Shown in pieces: positions 32,701-43,518 of a stretch of DNA of 64,000 bases. The DNA lies in NCBI RefSeq assembly GCF_002575655.3, contig NC_053036.3, positions 643,644,736 to 643,708,735 on the forward strand, given 5' to 3'. This DNA comes from Aegilops tauschii subsp. strangulata. Its lineage: Eukaryota; Streptophyta; Magnoliopsida; Poales; Poaceae. The notes beneath the pieces were generated by a model. It searched no databases. It worked only from the letters and a program-made list of their open reading frames with translations, and had not been told where the DNA came from. Position 1 is the first letter of the stretch. Each line of letters starts with the position of its first letter. The position numbers and the translations under genes were made by a program.

Positions 32701-34326
32701 TTACTGGTCCAGAATGAAAAATTGACCCAATAACACTTACTTATTGGCCCGAGCGCAGACACAGCACGCCCTCGTCCAGATCGAGCCAGGCAATCACCCG
32801 CCTTGTCCTGACTCCTGAGTCCCAACGCCGGACGGCCTCACCATCGCCGGCTCGCCGCCCTTGCCGGTCACCTGCCGGAGCCCAGCCACCGAGGAGGATC
32901 CATTCTCCCTTTCCCGCCCCCCTGCGAGCTGCGTGCGCGTGCGCCCCTGTCCTGCACGACTGTAGCGTTGTCCCCCTGCCCCCGAGTGCCCGAGTGCCCA
33001 AGTCAGGCGGAAGCAACATAGTCTTTTCTGTACTTCCCAATTTATGACTTAAGGTATGAACTACCCAATTTCTGATTTAGGGTTTTTTATGTGCTATGCT
33101 ATCCAGTAGATGAACCGAACACATGCATAATTTTGCACATCATTTTTGGCCCAAATAGCATTAATTGAGAATCTTAGTGTGTTTGTAAGACAATATTGAG
33201 TTATTTCTATGTGATATTGGTAATTAGTTAGAACATTGATGTGTCATACTTCTTATGAATTTTTTTAGGGGATAGACCACCCTGTTCTCAAATGCTAGCT
33301 CCGCCACTATCCATAGCAATGCCTAGCAATGCCTCACACTGATGCACATCTCTTATAAATAATTGTATTTTGTTAATTAGGTTTTCATATATTTCATCTA
33401 TGAATTAAAACAATACAAGTTTCAGTTAAGACGCCTAATACAACATGTGCTGCAAGTAACTAAATTTGAGTGACATGAGGTGATTGTCCATATATCATGG
33501 GGATGGATTGAATGGGAGTTGAGAACCTTAGAATTCCCATATTTGACTATGAGTGTAAATTGGGCAAAACTGTGTCGTCTCCTATGTACTGCAGAGTAAT
33601 TCTGCTTTTATCCTGCAAATTTTAGTCGTGCTAGATATGCTCATTACAGAGCACATGCTGTCATTTGAGGGTGCATATTCTACTCGAGTGTACTACACCC
33701 GGGTTTTCAAATTCCCTAGCCCAAGCCCCTGATCATGTTGCCGCCACAATCAACATCCGGGTCCGGATCGACGAGCAGCGTGGCGGCGCCCGCTCGGCTC
33801 CGCTGAAACGACCGCAGCCCGCGCGGAGGCATCCCTCTAGGTTGCGCGGCGGCGACGCAATGCTCATAAATTTGGTCAGCTAACATAGAGAGAGCAAGAC
33901 TTCGACTTTAGTTTCTGAAGATGATGAAAGAATCTCAGTTAATTATTTACATCTCATTTCCCAACCCGGTTATCATCAGAGTGTAAACTGTGTCTTTGAG
34001 TTGCGTGTAGGTTATTTGAATGTATTGAATTTCTACAGTTATATTAAGATCCATACTACCAAAACTTGTAGGTTACGACGGGATGTCCCAATGGACAAGG
34101 AATAAATCTTGTTCGGATGCATGGTGCCCATGGGTGACTGTTGGCACGAGCTGGTGCTGTACCATCGTGGCAATGCAGATTTGGAGGCGGGGTAAAGGCC
34201 GGTGATGGCATCGAGAAAAATTACGAAGATCAAGGCAGCGACACTGTAAAGTAACACGGTCGTGTGCGTGCCCTCTGCGCGGCAGCGACGGGTATCCATC
34301 GGAACAAGGACAACAGCGCCCACACA
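29710..34326. other. Intergenic DNA with weak relics
   Basis: 29710-30170 is probable 3' UTR and downstream sequence of the kinase. Near 30205-30235 there is a single CTCCCTCC-type end and a CTCTACTCTTAATGTCTGAG copy of the recurring edge motif. 32640-33300 begins with CAGGGTGG and ends CCACCCTG followed by GCTAGCTCCGCCACT, which looks like a worn-out DNA transposon, but I cannot classify it. 31880-32215 has an open frame (includes VEKQVAMEVKSVIQNEKK) with no family I know. A GC-rich patch lies at 33740-33860. No gene is supported. Confidence 0.5.
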
Positions 34327-34328
34327 TA

Positions 34329-34431
34329 CTTCCTCCGTTCCGAATTACTTGTCGCACGTATAGATGTATCTAGATGTATTTTAGTTCTAGATACATCCAT
34401 TTCAGCGACAAGTAATTTGAAACGGAGGGGG
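34329..34431. mobile_element. Stowaway-type MITE
   Basis: 103 bp with TA on both sides (34327-34328, 34432-34433). It begins CTTCCTCCGTTCCGAATTAC and ends GAAACGGAGGGGG, with inverted repeats running nearly to the centre (GATGTATCTAGATG). This is a classic Triticeae Stowaway (Tc1/Mariner-derived) structure. Confidence 0.88.
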
Positions 34432-34433
34432 TA

Positions 34434-37199
34434 CATGTTTAAAATGGTGCTCGAGGCCACAGGACCGATCTGCATGTGGATGGTACATGTCTGATTGTCA
34501 ACGTTGGATTCCGAGAGACGTTAGTTTTATTTTACAAAATATTCATGACTTATATGCTCTTCTATCAAGTGTGAGTGGAGGAAGGGTGAGTGGAGGAAGG
34601 GAGAGACTGGGAAGTGTGGAGAGAGAAGGTTATTATAGGATGACTAGTAGAATGCCTGTGCGTTGCTACGGGCTATAGTGCATATAAATAAATCAAAAAA
34701 CTGACTAAGTTCGTCTTCAAGGTCGAAGCTCATTCCTCCCACATACATCCAGACGTGTACGGATGCCCATCGAGCTCCCCAAAATTCAACTGTTTGGACA
34801 GTCCGGCCTCCCCTAAATCCAGACCATATATGGGGGAGAAATATGGTTGTTTGGACTATCTTTCATGTTATCTCCAACACGCGAGGCCAACAGAAAGACC
34901 GTTACCCCATGACACACACCATTCCCTTTTCCAGGAGTAGACCGGTTGTCCCGCGCTATCATTGGAAACTAACTTCAACCAGTTGCTCGCTTATAATCTT
35001 CCCTGAATACCACAAGAGGATAGGTAGAATTAGCACTTCCTTTTTTTACACGTGCAATTGAGAGTCAGATATATTATCCAAACAAGGTCCGCAGAATTAC
35101 AGTATTTTCATGGCTGCATAATGGATGAACCGCAATCAGGATGTATAGTTCTCATCTCATTCCATCATGTGGGTTACATCTATATTCATTGAATTTATAA
35201 TTGAGGAGGAAAGGCAACTTGAAACAACTTGGATATAAGCAATGCCCCATTGCTTCACCATATTCCAAAGAGACGAGTCCCCGGAAACCAAAAAATAGAG
35301 TGGGTCAAAATTGATTCATTATTGTACACAAGAAACATAATTTTGATTCATTATTGCACACTTTAAAACCAACGGATTCAGGACCATCAATCACTCTAAT
35401 TTGAATAAAAAAGGGTAGAAAATAAATTTATTGCATATTGTATACTCATGCCAGAAATGAAATGTAACATAATAAACTAATAATGAAATTTGAGTGGCAA
35501 AATCTGAGATAAAGGGCAATTGCTTTCACCAAGAACCGAACTACTCGTGCTAGTAATAGTGCACATGAACTGAATTATCTTGTTTTGCATCCCACGTCAG
35601 AATTAAGCATCACTAAAGGCTATAGAAATTTCGGCACAGAAACATCACTAAATGTGAGCTCTCTTGGCCATCGATCTAGTACATCCTTGTAGGTGTGTCA
35701 ACATCCATTCGCGAGATATGCTATAAAGTCCCATGTATGAGTAGTTATTCTAGGAGATATAGGGATGTCATCTTGTAGGTGCACTATCTGATTGTTCATT
35801 CAACTTTGACTGCCACAAGTTTCCACAACATTTAATTGCTCAAACATGTTAAGAATAGATGTATTCCAGTAAAATAAACCATTGTACAGTTCCATCTACA
35901 CCTTCTGTATATGGTGCGAAATACTTAACTTTGATATTAGTTACAAATCTCACAATGGCAATTATTCAAATAGAATGTTCTCTCTACGCCATCTACCTCC
36001 CGTAAGCACCACATCATCCTGCATGGAAGCCAATCAATTAGAAGGGATCCAAGTGGCAAGGTTTGACTTGAATAATAAACATAAAAACCTTATTGCAATT
36101 CATTTAGGTAATTTTGGCATTATTCCTACACATTCACATTCATGGCTAAGTTGCAAAATCTAAATAAGAAACTGAAAGTCCTGCCTTTCTGTATGTTACT
36201 CATCGTTATTTTTAACACCATAGATGAAAGAGTAGTTGTGTTATTGTTGCAGTAAGAATACATGAGAAAGGAGTTAAGAAAATATGAATCACTCCATGAA
36301 TTTATGCAACACAACAAAGACATCACTGTCTTAGCCAGGATAATACCACGAATTTCTATAGTAATTACCGAAAACTACGATCTGCTCCTCACAATTTGTA
36401 ATGCAACAGTATTGATAATGCCCAACACTTCACTGGGGATTAAATATCAGCAGCATTGATAATGCCCAACACTTCACCGGGGATTAAATATCTAAAAACC
36501 AATGTGACCTCCATATAGATAATTTAAAACTATAATGAATTCACCTAATTATCGGTAAAGAAAGTACATAGTTATGTATAAAAATGGTCAATAAAAATAA
36601 CATCCAAAGATGAAAACAAAATCAGTGCTCGTGCATCAATGGTGTCAATGATGTGCACCTTTACCTGATACGGAAGCAGGACGTCTTGCATGAAATCTTG
36701 CAAGACATGAGCACACCTTCATATCACTTCGTACATAATTATATCAGAGCAACATTAACCTGATTTTGCAAGTTCAACGCCATGATTTGTAGTACAAACT
36801 ATACAGTCAACACGTAACATGACCGCGACCGCATAAGGGTTAAGATTTTCATATAATGATCTATGTAAGATATACTAATAGATCACACAAATATGAAACA
36901 ATGGTGCAAGAGCCAAACTTGAAAGGTTGCAGCAGCTTCCCAGTGGAGCAGATATACAAATTAACTGGGTAAATTTTTAAAGAAACATGGCAAACCTTTA
37001 AAACAAACTGAATTTACAAGATAACCGTTACAGAAATAAAGTAAAACACTATGAAATTGTATCAGATCATTGCCAAGTCATTTGAAGAAAGTAAGTTAGT
37101 AACGGATATTGTCCAATCAGCCACAAAAATTAGTTGCAAATAACAATAAAGATTTGAAATTTTAATTGCATCACGCAGAGGTAGTGAGAGCTGGGAATC
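34434..37199. other. Intergenic DNA
   Basis: AT-rich, no supported genes. A sequence containing GTGCGTTGCTACGGGC lies at 34645-34690 and has an inverted partner at 57936-57975. A short tandem duplication (GATAATGCCCAACACTTCAC unit, 42-bp period) occurs at 36413-36493. Confidence 0.5.
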
Positions 37200-37204
37200 A
37201 TACC

Positions 37205-37460
37205 TAAGTGATTATCTTTCTCAAAGCATGTATGTACCAACACCATCAAGGACCAGCAGGTTAGCGTCGCTACGAAGAGAGTCGGGTCCAGCGCCTCCGC
37301 TTCTGCTCCTAGCTCCATCAGCATGCCACAACCATCTCCTGCAGTATCTCCAATGGCGTCCCTTCCAATCAGGGGCCTCCACATCGGTGCCCAGCACAAG
37401 CAGCGCACACACGACTGCCACATGGCCATCCCCGCCACAAGTTGCAACAGCATCAGCCCG
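37205..37460 (-). pseudogene. Possible ankyrin-repeat fragment
   Basis: The minus strand reads GDGHVAVVCALLVLGTDVEA, followed in another frame by MELGAEAEALD. This pattern (GH..VV..LL..G.D.EA.D) resembles ankyrin repeats. The frame breaks between them and I see no intact flanking exons. A GC-rich island in otherwise AT-rich DNA. Low confidence; composition alone could mislead. Confidence 0.3.
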
Positions 37461-38738
37461 TCGGTTATTTTGAAAAAAGGTGTGGTATTCTATTTTAGAA
37501 GTGGCCCTTTATTAGACTTGCACATAAATTCAAATATCTTTTTCTGTGAATTCATCGGGACACAAAGTTTTTTCCGTATTCTAAAAAGAACTATCATGCA
37601 CACTTTGTTCCAATATTTCTGTAACAGCTAGTATAAAGTACAATTCGTTCCCCGAAAGGGAAATATATTTTTTAATATCATCTAGCTTGCATAAATATAA
37701 CAACACTCACTATTAAACAACTTATCTTAAGAGTCACAATCTCATGTTCTAGGGAATTTTTCGGAAGGCAAATGTTATCTACCTAATGTAAGATTTTCTA
37801 GATGCTCAGAGGTATACATTTCTGTATATGGAAAAAAATAGTACCTCCAAATTTAAAGCCTCAATACACCTCGTTGAGTTAGCATCCCCGAGCTTAAATA
37901 CCATAGTTGACAAGCAGTTCTTTGGCAAAATAGCTTCTTTTGTCGAGTCTATGGTTAACATGTAAAAAAACATACCCCATCTTTGCAGCCGAACGCTATT
38001 TCTGCACATTCAAAAAAGAACGTAGGTAGAGTTACACAATTTATTAGCATCTAGGATGGATGGGACGGCTATGCTAAATCAAATGCATTCTGAAATATAA
38101 AACATGCAAGGTAGATTATGAAATAGGAGTGCATGATGGCCACAATGACTGAATGTTGAAGCCTGCACTCCGGTATCTTGCCTACATTTTTGTTATACTT
38201 ATGCACCTCACTTCTGTACTGAATCTCCCTTGGTGTAAAATGCAGGGGAAAGATATTTCAGCTGGAACCAATAATTTTGACCTTATGCATCGATACAAGA
38301 ATGTGTAGCAGGCCGATTAAGAAAAACTAAGCCTACGCATTTTATACAGAATGCACACACAATATTGCTTTGGATTACTCTACAAACAATCTTAACATGG
38401 AACCGGGATAATATGAAAACTTTCCTAGTAGGACTGAGGAAACATAGGTACCTCCGTCACATCCGTGATGATGTCGTGGTAGTGTTCATGTCGTCATGGA
38501 TTTCAGTCTGCCGCCTTTTCTGGAAATCCTTGATTGCCGTCTAGCTAGACTATTCTCACCCGCTACCAGCCCCACAACGTCTCTTCTTCTCACCCTCTCT
38601 CCTTCATCAGATCCACTCATCCGTCATTTAAAAAACAGTAGACAAAATTGGATGAAGAATCAATGTATATACATGAATCCAACAGTAGCTATGATGGTCA
38701 CGTACTTCATCTTCGATTCTATCTGAGTAGACAACCAA
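37461..38738. other. Non-coding, possibly introns of a minus-strand gene
   Basis: One short minus-strand stretch (about 37850-38000) reads SVRLQRWGMFFYMLTIDSTK and is bounded by possible splice signals, but I do not recognise it. Otherwise nothing is seen. Confidence 0.3.
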
Positions 38739-39029
38739 TCAAGTGAGTTGATGGTGCTCCTCCTCAACCCCTGGTGGTAAAAGAAGAGATGGATGGGCTG
38801 ATGAATCTCGACGGGGCTTGTTGAGGTCGAGGCTGTTGGGCCGGAGCACGTCGTGGTCATTACCGGTAGGGATCATGTCATCGTCGTCGCCGGGCTGGAC
38901 CGCCGGAGTCAAGCTCGAGGGAAGGGCTGCAACACCTCTCGTCCCCACCATGGTGTGTGGTGGTACCACGTACGCGGTGCCCGTCACCGCCGCGGCATTC
39001 TCCACCTCGTCCCACAGGCTCCGCTCCAT
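38739..39029 (-). CDS. Hypothetical small protein or first coding exon, separated from its upstream sequence by the LTR array
   Basis: ATG at 39027-39029 lies in a good context (GTCGACCATGG). It encodes 96 residues: an N terminus MERSLWDEVENAAAVTG, a stretch with PPHTMVGTRG, an acidic run (GDDDDM), and NSLDLNKPRR; the end is EEHHQLT. I recognise no domain. GC-rich composition and start context resemble a grass first exon. The LTR begins 31 bp upstream of the ATG, so the native 5' sequence now lies beyond 57863 as well as in each array unit. Whether it is expressed, or continues by splicing into 37850-38000, cannot be told. Confidence 0.35.
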   Translation of the reverse strand: MERSLWDEVENAAAVTGTAYVVPPHTMVGTRGVAALPSSLTPAVQPGDDDDMIPTGNDHDVLRPNSLDLNKPRRDSSAHPSLLLPPGVEEEHHQLT

Positions 39030-39060
39030 GGTCGACGTCGTCCCCTCGCGTTGGGATCAC

Positions 39061-39538
39061 TGTTGGTCCAGTCCCGACGCCGAGTACTTCCGGTGACGGC
39101 AATATGACTGACGACGAACGACGATGACGAACGAAGCTCACTGACGAACTCGACGAAGTGCTTTTACGTCGAGGTGCACCGCAACACAAAGCTAGCCTCC
39201 TGCTAGTTTATCTCCAATCGATTCTTCCTGACGTGTACTAGTACTAAGCACTAGCACCTCTAGCCGGGACACAATACGAGCACGTACGCACACTTGATCG
39301 ATCTGTACTTTGATCGACTCGGCGCAGGCTACGTACACGAACACTTGATCGATTTGGATGGCCACAGGACCGTATCGGTCCTGAACTTTCTTTGTATTGA
39401 TTTGATCTTGATCGGTACAAAGATTACAAGTGATGGTTCCATATATACACTAGTATAGCTAGCCTATACATAAACCTATTAGGTGACTGACTCCTAGTCC
39501 GAGCCGGCTAGGAGACGGAGACGTGTTTAACTCCAACA
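39061..39538 (-). mobile_element. Solo LTR (478 bp) with 5-bp target duplication
   Basis: Bounded by TGTTGG...CCAACA and flanked by ATCAC on both sides (39056-39060 and 39539-39543). Left and right flanks are both host DNA, so this is a solo LTR or its equivalent. It is nearly identical to the five LTRs in the array to its right; a T at 39067 distinguishes it (C in the others). Confidence 0.92.
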
Positions 39539-39983
39539 ATCACGCAGGCCGGTCACGAAGGAGGGGAGGCGACGGTGATGGCTTGAGAAGGAGGACGGCG
39601 TGGGCGTGAGGAGGAGCAGGATGTGGATGGTCGGGGCGGAGCGGAGGAGGGCTGCGGGCGTGCGGCGGCGGCTAAGGAGGCGGGGAACCCTAGACAAAAG
39701 ATTGAGGAAGGTCGGCGGCGGCGATCCCGTACCTCGTCGGCGACGAGATATGACGTGACCCCTACGTCCGCTGCGGCGATCCCGTACGTATGCGCCAGCG
39801 AGATCACACGAGATCCGGTAGCGTCTTCTCGATCGCAAGACGGCGGCGCGGTCTCCTTGAGGGGATCGATAAGACTGTTTTTTTTTCGGGATGTTTTTTG
39901 ACTCTGTGCGTGAGCTGGGGAGGGGGCGGGACCAAAAAAAACCTAGAAAAAAAACCTACGAAAAAAACCGGACAAAAATGGTG
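39539..39983. repeat. Captured host flank, first copy
   Basis: 445 bp of GC-rich sequence that follows the target duplication, ending in an A-rich stretch (AAAAAAACCTACG). It recurs after every LTR of the array. ORFs in it on both strands look compositional. On the minus strand it would be the sequence upstream of the ATG at 39029 before the insertion, so it may include a promoter or 5' UTR. Confidence 0.8.
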
Positions 39984-42594
39984 TGATCTCCTCTGTCTTT
40001 TGATGTACTTCTATCCCGGGGTAGAAGCTCAAGAGACCTAGATCATCCCTCTTGAAAATCTCCTTCATTTGTAACTTGAACTTTGCAATCACCTCTTCAT
40101 CTGCTCCAGTAATCAATAGGTCGTCGACGTAGATGCCAACTAGTAGACGATCCCTTCCTTCACCTCTCTTGTACATTGCATGCTCTAGTGGGGCTTTCTC
40201 AAATCCAAGAGAAATCAATGTCCGATCAAGTTTGATGTTCCACTCCCGATGTCCTTGCCATAGCCCATACAAGATTTTGTGTAACTTCAGTACCTTGTGC
40301 TCTTCTCCCTCTTTGATGAAACCCGGCGGTTGATTCACATACACATCTCCTTCTATCTCGCCATTCAAAAACGCGGAGTTTACATCCATGTGATGTATCT
40401 TCCATGATTCCTGAGCCGCGAGAGCGATGAGTAATCTCACCGACTCCATCTTTGCAATGAGAACGAACACTTCTTTGAAGTCCATACTTTCCTCTTGCAC
40501 ATACTCTTTGGCCACAAACCTCACTTTGTGCTTCATGCACCCTTCAACATCTTTCCTGACCTTAAATTGCCACTTGAGCTCTATCGCCTTTTCATTGTTG
40601 GAAAGATCCACAAGCTCCCATGTATTATTGTCATGGATCGACCCCAACTCTTCTTTCATAGCATGACACCATCGCCCACTCCCGTTCATCATTACCGGGT
40701 CAATCGTCCGAAGAGTATTCCTCAGATATGGGTGTAACACCGGCTGTAGATGTTTGGGTGTAGGTGGTGTCCTTTCCTCCACATGCGTTGTCGACGTCCC
40801 TGCTGGACTGTTCGGCAACACCGCAGCTGTAAATGAGCTCTTGCCCACACACAGGCCACCAGGCGAAACCCCATGCAGGCCACCAGGCAATGGGCCTTGC
40901 CCATCACCACCCGCGTTTTGGCTTCTGTCCTGGTCCAGCTCCTCTTCTGACCCGTCACATAGGTCTGTGTCCACAATACTGCTAGATAGACTAGATCCCT
41001 GGTTCGCTTCTCTCCCATCTGAAGACTCCACTTTTGGTCCATCTTTTCTTTCTGGACCGTGCCCACTTTCTAGCCCACATATTAGACTTTCACATAGTAG
41101 TGACTTTCCTCCTGGTAGAGCTGTTGTACATGTCTTGTACGTGGTGTTCCTGCCTTGGGTTGCTGTTGTGCTACTACCATCGCCAGCAACTGGGCTGCCA
41201 TGCGTGCTTGCTGAGAGTGACGCGGTGTGTGACACGATGCCTACGCTCACCACGCTATCTGACACGGTGTACACGACGCCGCTCCTTGTCGTGTCTGCCG
41301 CCATGTGCGCGCAATGCTCTCCTGGTCCGAGCGTAGTTCGTCCTGCGTCTCGCCTCGCCTGGCAATCTTTTGAACTGCTCTTTCGGTCGCAGCTAACCTC
41401 TTTTGGACGCACCACACAAAGACTACCTCTCCATGGTCGTGCACATGCAGCGATCGCTGCATCCGATCCAGCGAAGTTAGCACTTAAGCCCGTAACTTCG
41501 ACATAATCTTTGAAATCACCACCCATGTCCGTAGCGTCGACACGAGTTTCCGAACCATAATCTTGAGAGCAAACTTTTTCTTCACGGAGCACGACTGTTT
41601 CTTTAGCCGACGCTTGAAGAACTGGATCCTTCGTATCCACGAGTTCGCACATCAACATCATGTCACTATCATCTTCTTGCTGGGCTATGAGCGCCTTCTG
41701 CTTCGGTGCTTCCTCGCAGTCAGCCTTGAAGTGGCCAAGGAGGCCACAGTTATAACACCTCACTTTCCTGATGTCAAACTTTCTCCTCGGTGGTGGTGCA
41801 GCCTCATCGTCTGAGTCGTCGTCCGAGTCGGCGAAGTTCTTTCTCGCCGAGCGCTGCTTTCCCTTCTTCTTGCTGCTGCTCGTGGATCCGCCTTGCTTTT
41901 TGAGGGCGATCCACTGCGCCTTTGTGAGCATCACAAGCTCGTCGTTCCTCCCGTCCCCAAGACTGTACCGCATCCGCTCATCGTGAGCCTTGTACCGTCC
42001 GACAAGATCGTCGATGGAGAGAGTCGCGAGATCGACGCACTGCTCGATCGCCGTGACAATTTGCAGGTACCGGGGAGGGGCTGCGCGCAAGAACCGCCGG
42101 ACAACCGAGGCCTCCGTGAGGTTTTCTCCAAGCGCGCGGATCCGATTGACGAGAGTAGCCACCCGTGAAGCAAACGCATCCACGGACTCATCGTCGCCCA
42201 TGACCAAAGTCTCGTAGTTCCTTAGGAGAGTTTGGAGATTGGCTTGCTTGACGCGGGTGTGTCCCTCAAACATGAGCTTCAGCGTATCCCACACCTCCTT
42301 CGCCGTTGCTTTGGCGATTAGGTGCTGGAGGACATCCATCGGCATCACCGAGTAAATCGCCGACGCCGCCTGCCGATCCTTCCGGTGCTCGGCTCCCTCC
42401 TTCTTGAAGGCGTCGCCTCCTGGGTCGACCGCGTCCCATAGCTCGTTGGCGCGGAGACCACACTCCATGAGGGCCTTCCACACCCCGAAGTTCTCGCGAT
42501 CAAATCGTGGGTACGACGAACTCGCCGGAGCAGCAAATACTTTAGCCGCGCCGGAGTACTCCGCCAGCTGCTTGTTCTTCTTGTCGTCCGCCAT
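39943..42594 (-). CDS. Truncated copia gag-RT ORF, unit 1
   Basis: An 883-codon frame from ATG 42594. Residues 1-240 are a UBN2-type copia Gag; a CCHC knuckle (CYNCGLLGHFKADC) lies near residue 285. Residues about 300-620 are a Ser/Gly/Thr-rich stretch where protease and integrase should be, but neither the DTGA/DSGA motif nor integrase motifs are visible. RT begins near 640 (ELKWQFKVRKD), with NSAFLNGEIEGDVYV and the active site YVDDLLITG; it stops after GIEVHQKTEEI. The last 13 or so residues (end GFFRRFFF) are encoded by captured host flank, not by the element. RNase H is missing. It cannot be autonomous. Confidence 0.88.
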   Translation of the reverse strand: MADDKKNKQLAEYSGAAKVFAAPASSSYPRFDRENFGVWKALMECGLRANELWDAVDPGGDAFKKEGAEHRKDRQAASAIYSVMPMDVLQHLIAKATAKEVWDTLKLMFEGHTRVKQANLQTLLRNYETLVMGDDESVDAFASRVATLVNRIRALGENLTEASVVRRFLRAAPPRYLQIVTAIEQCVDLATLSIDDLVGRYKAHDERMRYSLGDGRNDELVMLTKAQWIALKKQGGSTSSSKKKGKQRSARKNFADSDDDSDDEAAPPPRRKFDIRKVRCYNCGLLGHFKADCEEAPKQKALIAQQEDDSDMMLMCELVDTKDPVLQASAKETVVLREEKVCSQDYGSETRVDATDMGGDFKDYVEVTGLSANFAGSDAAIAACARPWRGSLCVVRPKEVSCDRKSSSKDCQARRDAGRTTLGPGEHCAHMAADTTRSGVVYTVSDSVVSVGIVSHTASLSASTHGSPVAGDGSSTTATQGRNTTYKTCTTALPGGKSLLCESLICGLESGHGPERKDGPKVESSDGREANQGSSLSSSIVDTDLCDGSEEELDQDRSQNAGGDGQGPLPGGLHGVSPGGLCVGKSSFTAAVLPNSPAGTSTTHVEERTPPTPKHLQPVLHPYLRNTLRTIDPVMMNGSGRWCHAMKEELGSIHDNNTWELVDLSNNEKAIELKWQFKVRKDVEGCMKHKVRFVAKEYVQEESMDFKEVFVLIAKMESVRLLIALAAQESWKIHHMDVNSAFLNGEIEGDVYVNQPPGFIKEGEEHKVLKLHKILYGLWQGHREWNIKLDRTLISLGFEKAPLEHAMYKRGEGRDRLLVGIYVDDLLITGADEEVIAKFKLQMKEIFKRDDLGLLSFYPGIEVHQKTEEITPFLSGFFRRFFF

Positions 42595-42622
42595 GATCCT
42601 CCGTTACTAGAAGATCAACCTT

Positions 42623-42634
42623 GCTCTGATACCA
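42623..42634 (-). other. Primer binding site (initiator tRNA-Met type) of array unit 1
   Basis: The minus strand reads TGGTATCAGAGC two bases inside the LTR, a perfect match to the standard plant iMet primer site. It recurs every 3576 bp in the other units (46199, 49775, 53351, 56927). The leader from here to the gag ATG is only 28 bp. Confidence 0.88.
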
Positions 42635-42636
42635 AT

Positions 42637-43114
42637 TGTTGGCCCAGTCCCGACGCCGAGTACTTCCGGTGACGGCAATATGACTGACGACGAACGACGA
42701 TGACGAACGAAGCTCACTGACGAACTCGACGAAGTGCTTTTACGTCGAGGTGCACCGCAACACAAAGCTAGCCTCCTGCTAGTTTATCTCCAATCGATTC
42801 TTCCTGACGTGTACTAGTACTAAGCACTAGCACCTCTAGCCGGGACACAATACGAGCACGTACGCACACTTGATCGATCTGTACTTTGATCGACTCGGCG
42901 CAGGCTACGTACACGAACACTTGATCGATTTGGATGGCCACAGGACCGTATCGGTCCTGAACTTTCTTTGTATTGATTTGATCTTGATCGGTACAAAGAT
43001 TACAAGTGATGGTTCCATATATACACTAGTATAGCTAGCCTATACATAAACCTATTAGGTGACTGACTCCTAGTCCGAGCCGGCTAGGAGACGGAGACGT
43101 GTTTAACTCCAACA
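42637..43114 (-). repeat. LTR of array unit 1
   Basis: 478 bp, TG...CA, followed by ATCAC and the captured flank. Homologous LTRs lie at 46213-46690, 49789-50266, 53365-53842 and 56941-57418. Confidence 0.93.
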
Positions 43115-43518
43115 ATCACGCAGGCCGGTCACGAAGGAGGGGAGGCGACCGTGATGGCTTGAGAAGGAGGACGGCGTGGGCGTGAGGAGGAGCAGGATGT
43201 GGATGGTCGGGGCGGAGCGGAGGAGGGCTGCGGGCGTGCGGCGGCGGCTAAGGAGGCGGGGAACCCTAGACAAAAGATTGAGGAAGGTCGGCGGCGGCGA
43301 TCCCGTACCTCGTCGGCGACGAGATATGACGTGACCCCTACGTCCGCTGCGGCGATCCCGTACGTATGCGCCAGCGAGATCACACGAGATCCGGTAGCGT
43401 CTTCTCGATCGCAAGACGGCGGCGCGGTCTCCTTGAGGGGATCGATAAGACTGTTTTTTTTTCGGGATGTTTTTTGACTCTGTGCGTGAGCTGGGGAGGG
43501 GGCGGGACCAAAAAAAAC

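Noticed and set aside
32640..33300. DNA transposon with CAGGGTGG/CCACCCTG ends
   Set aside because: Only 8 bp of inverted match and no target duplication found; noted in the intergenic entry but not called as an element.
40754..41506. 250-codon plus-strand ORF repeated in each array unit
   Set aside because: It is the opposite-strand shadow of the Ser/Gly-rich linker of the gag-RT frame. It has no motif and its openness follows from codon composition.
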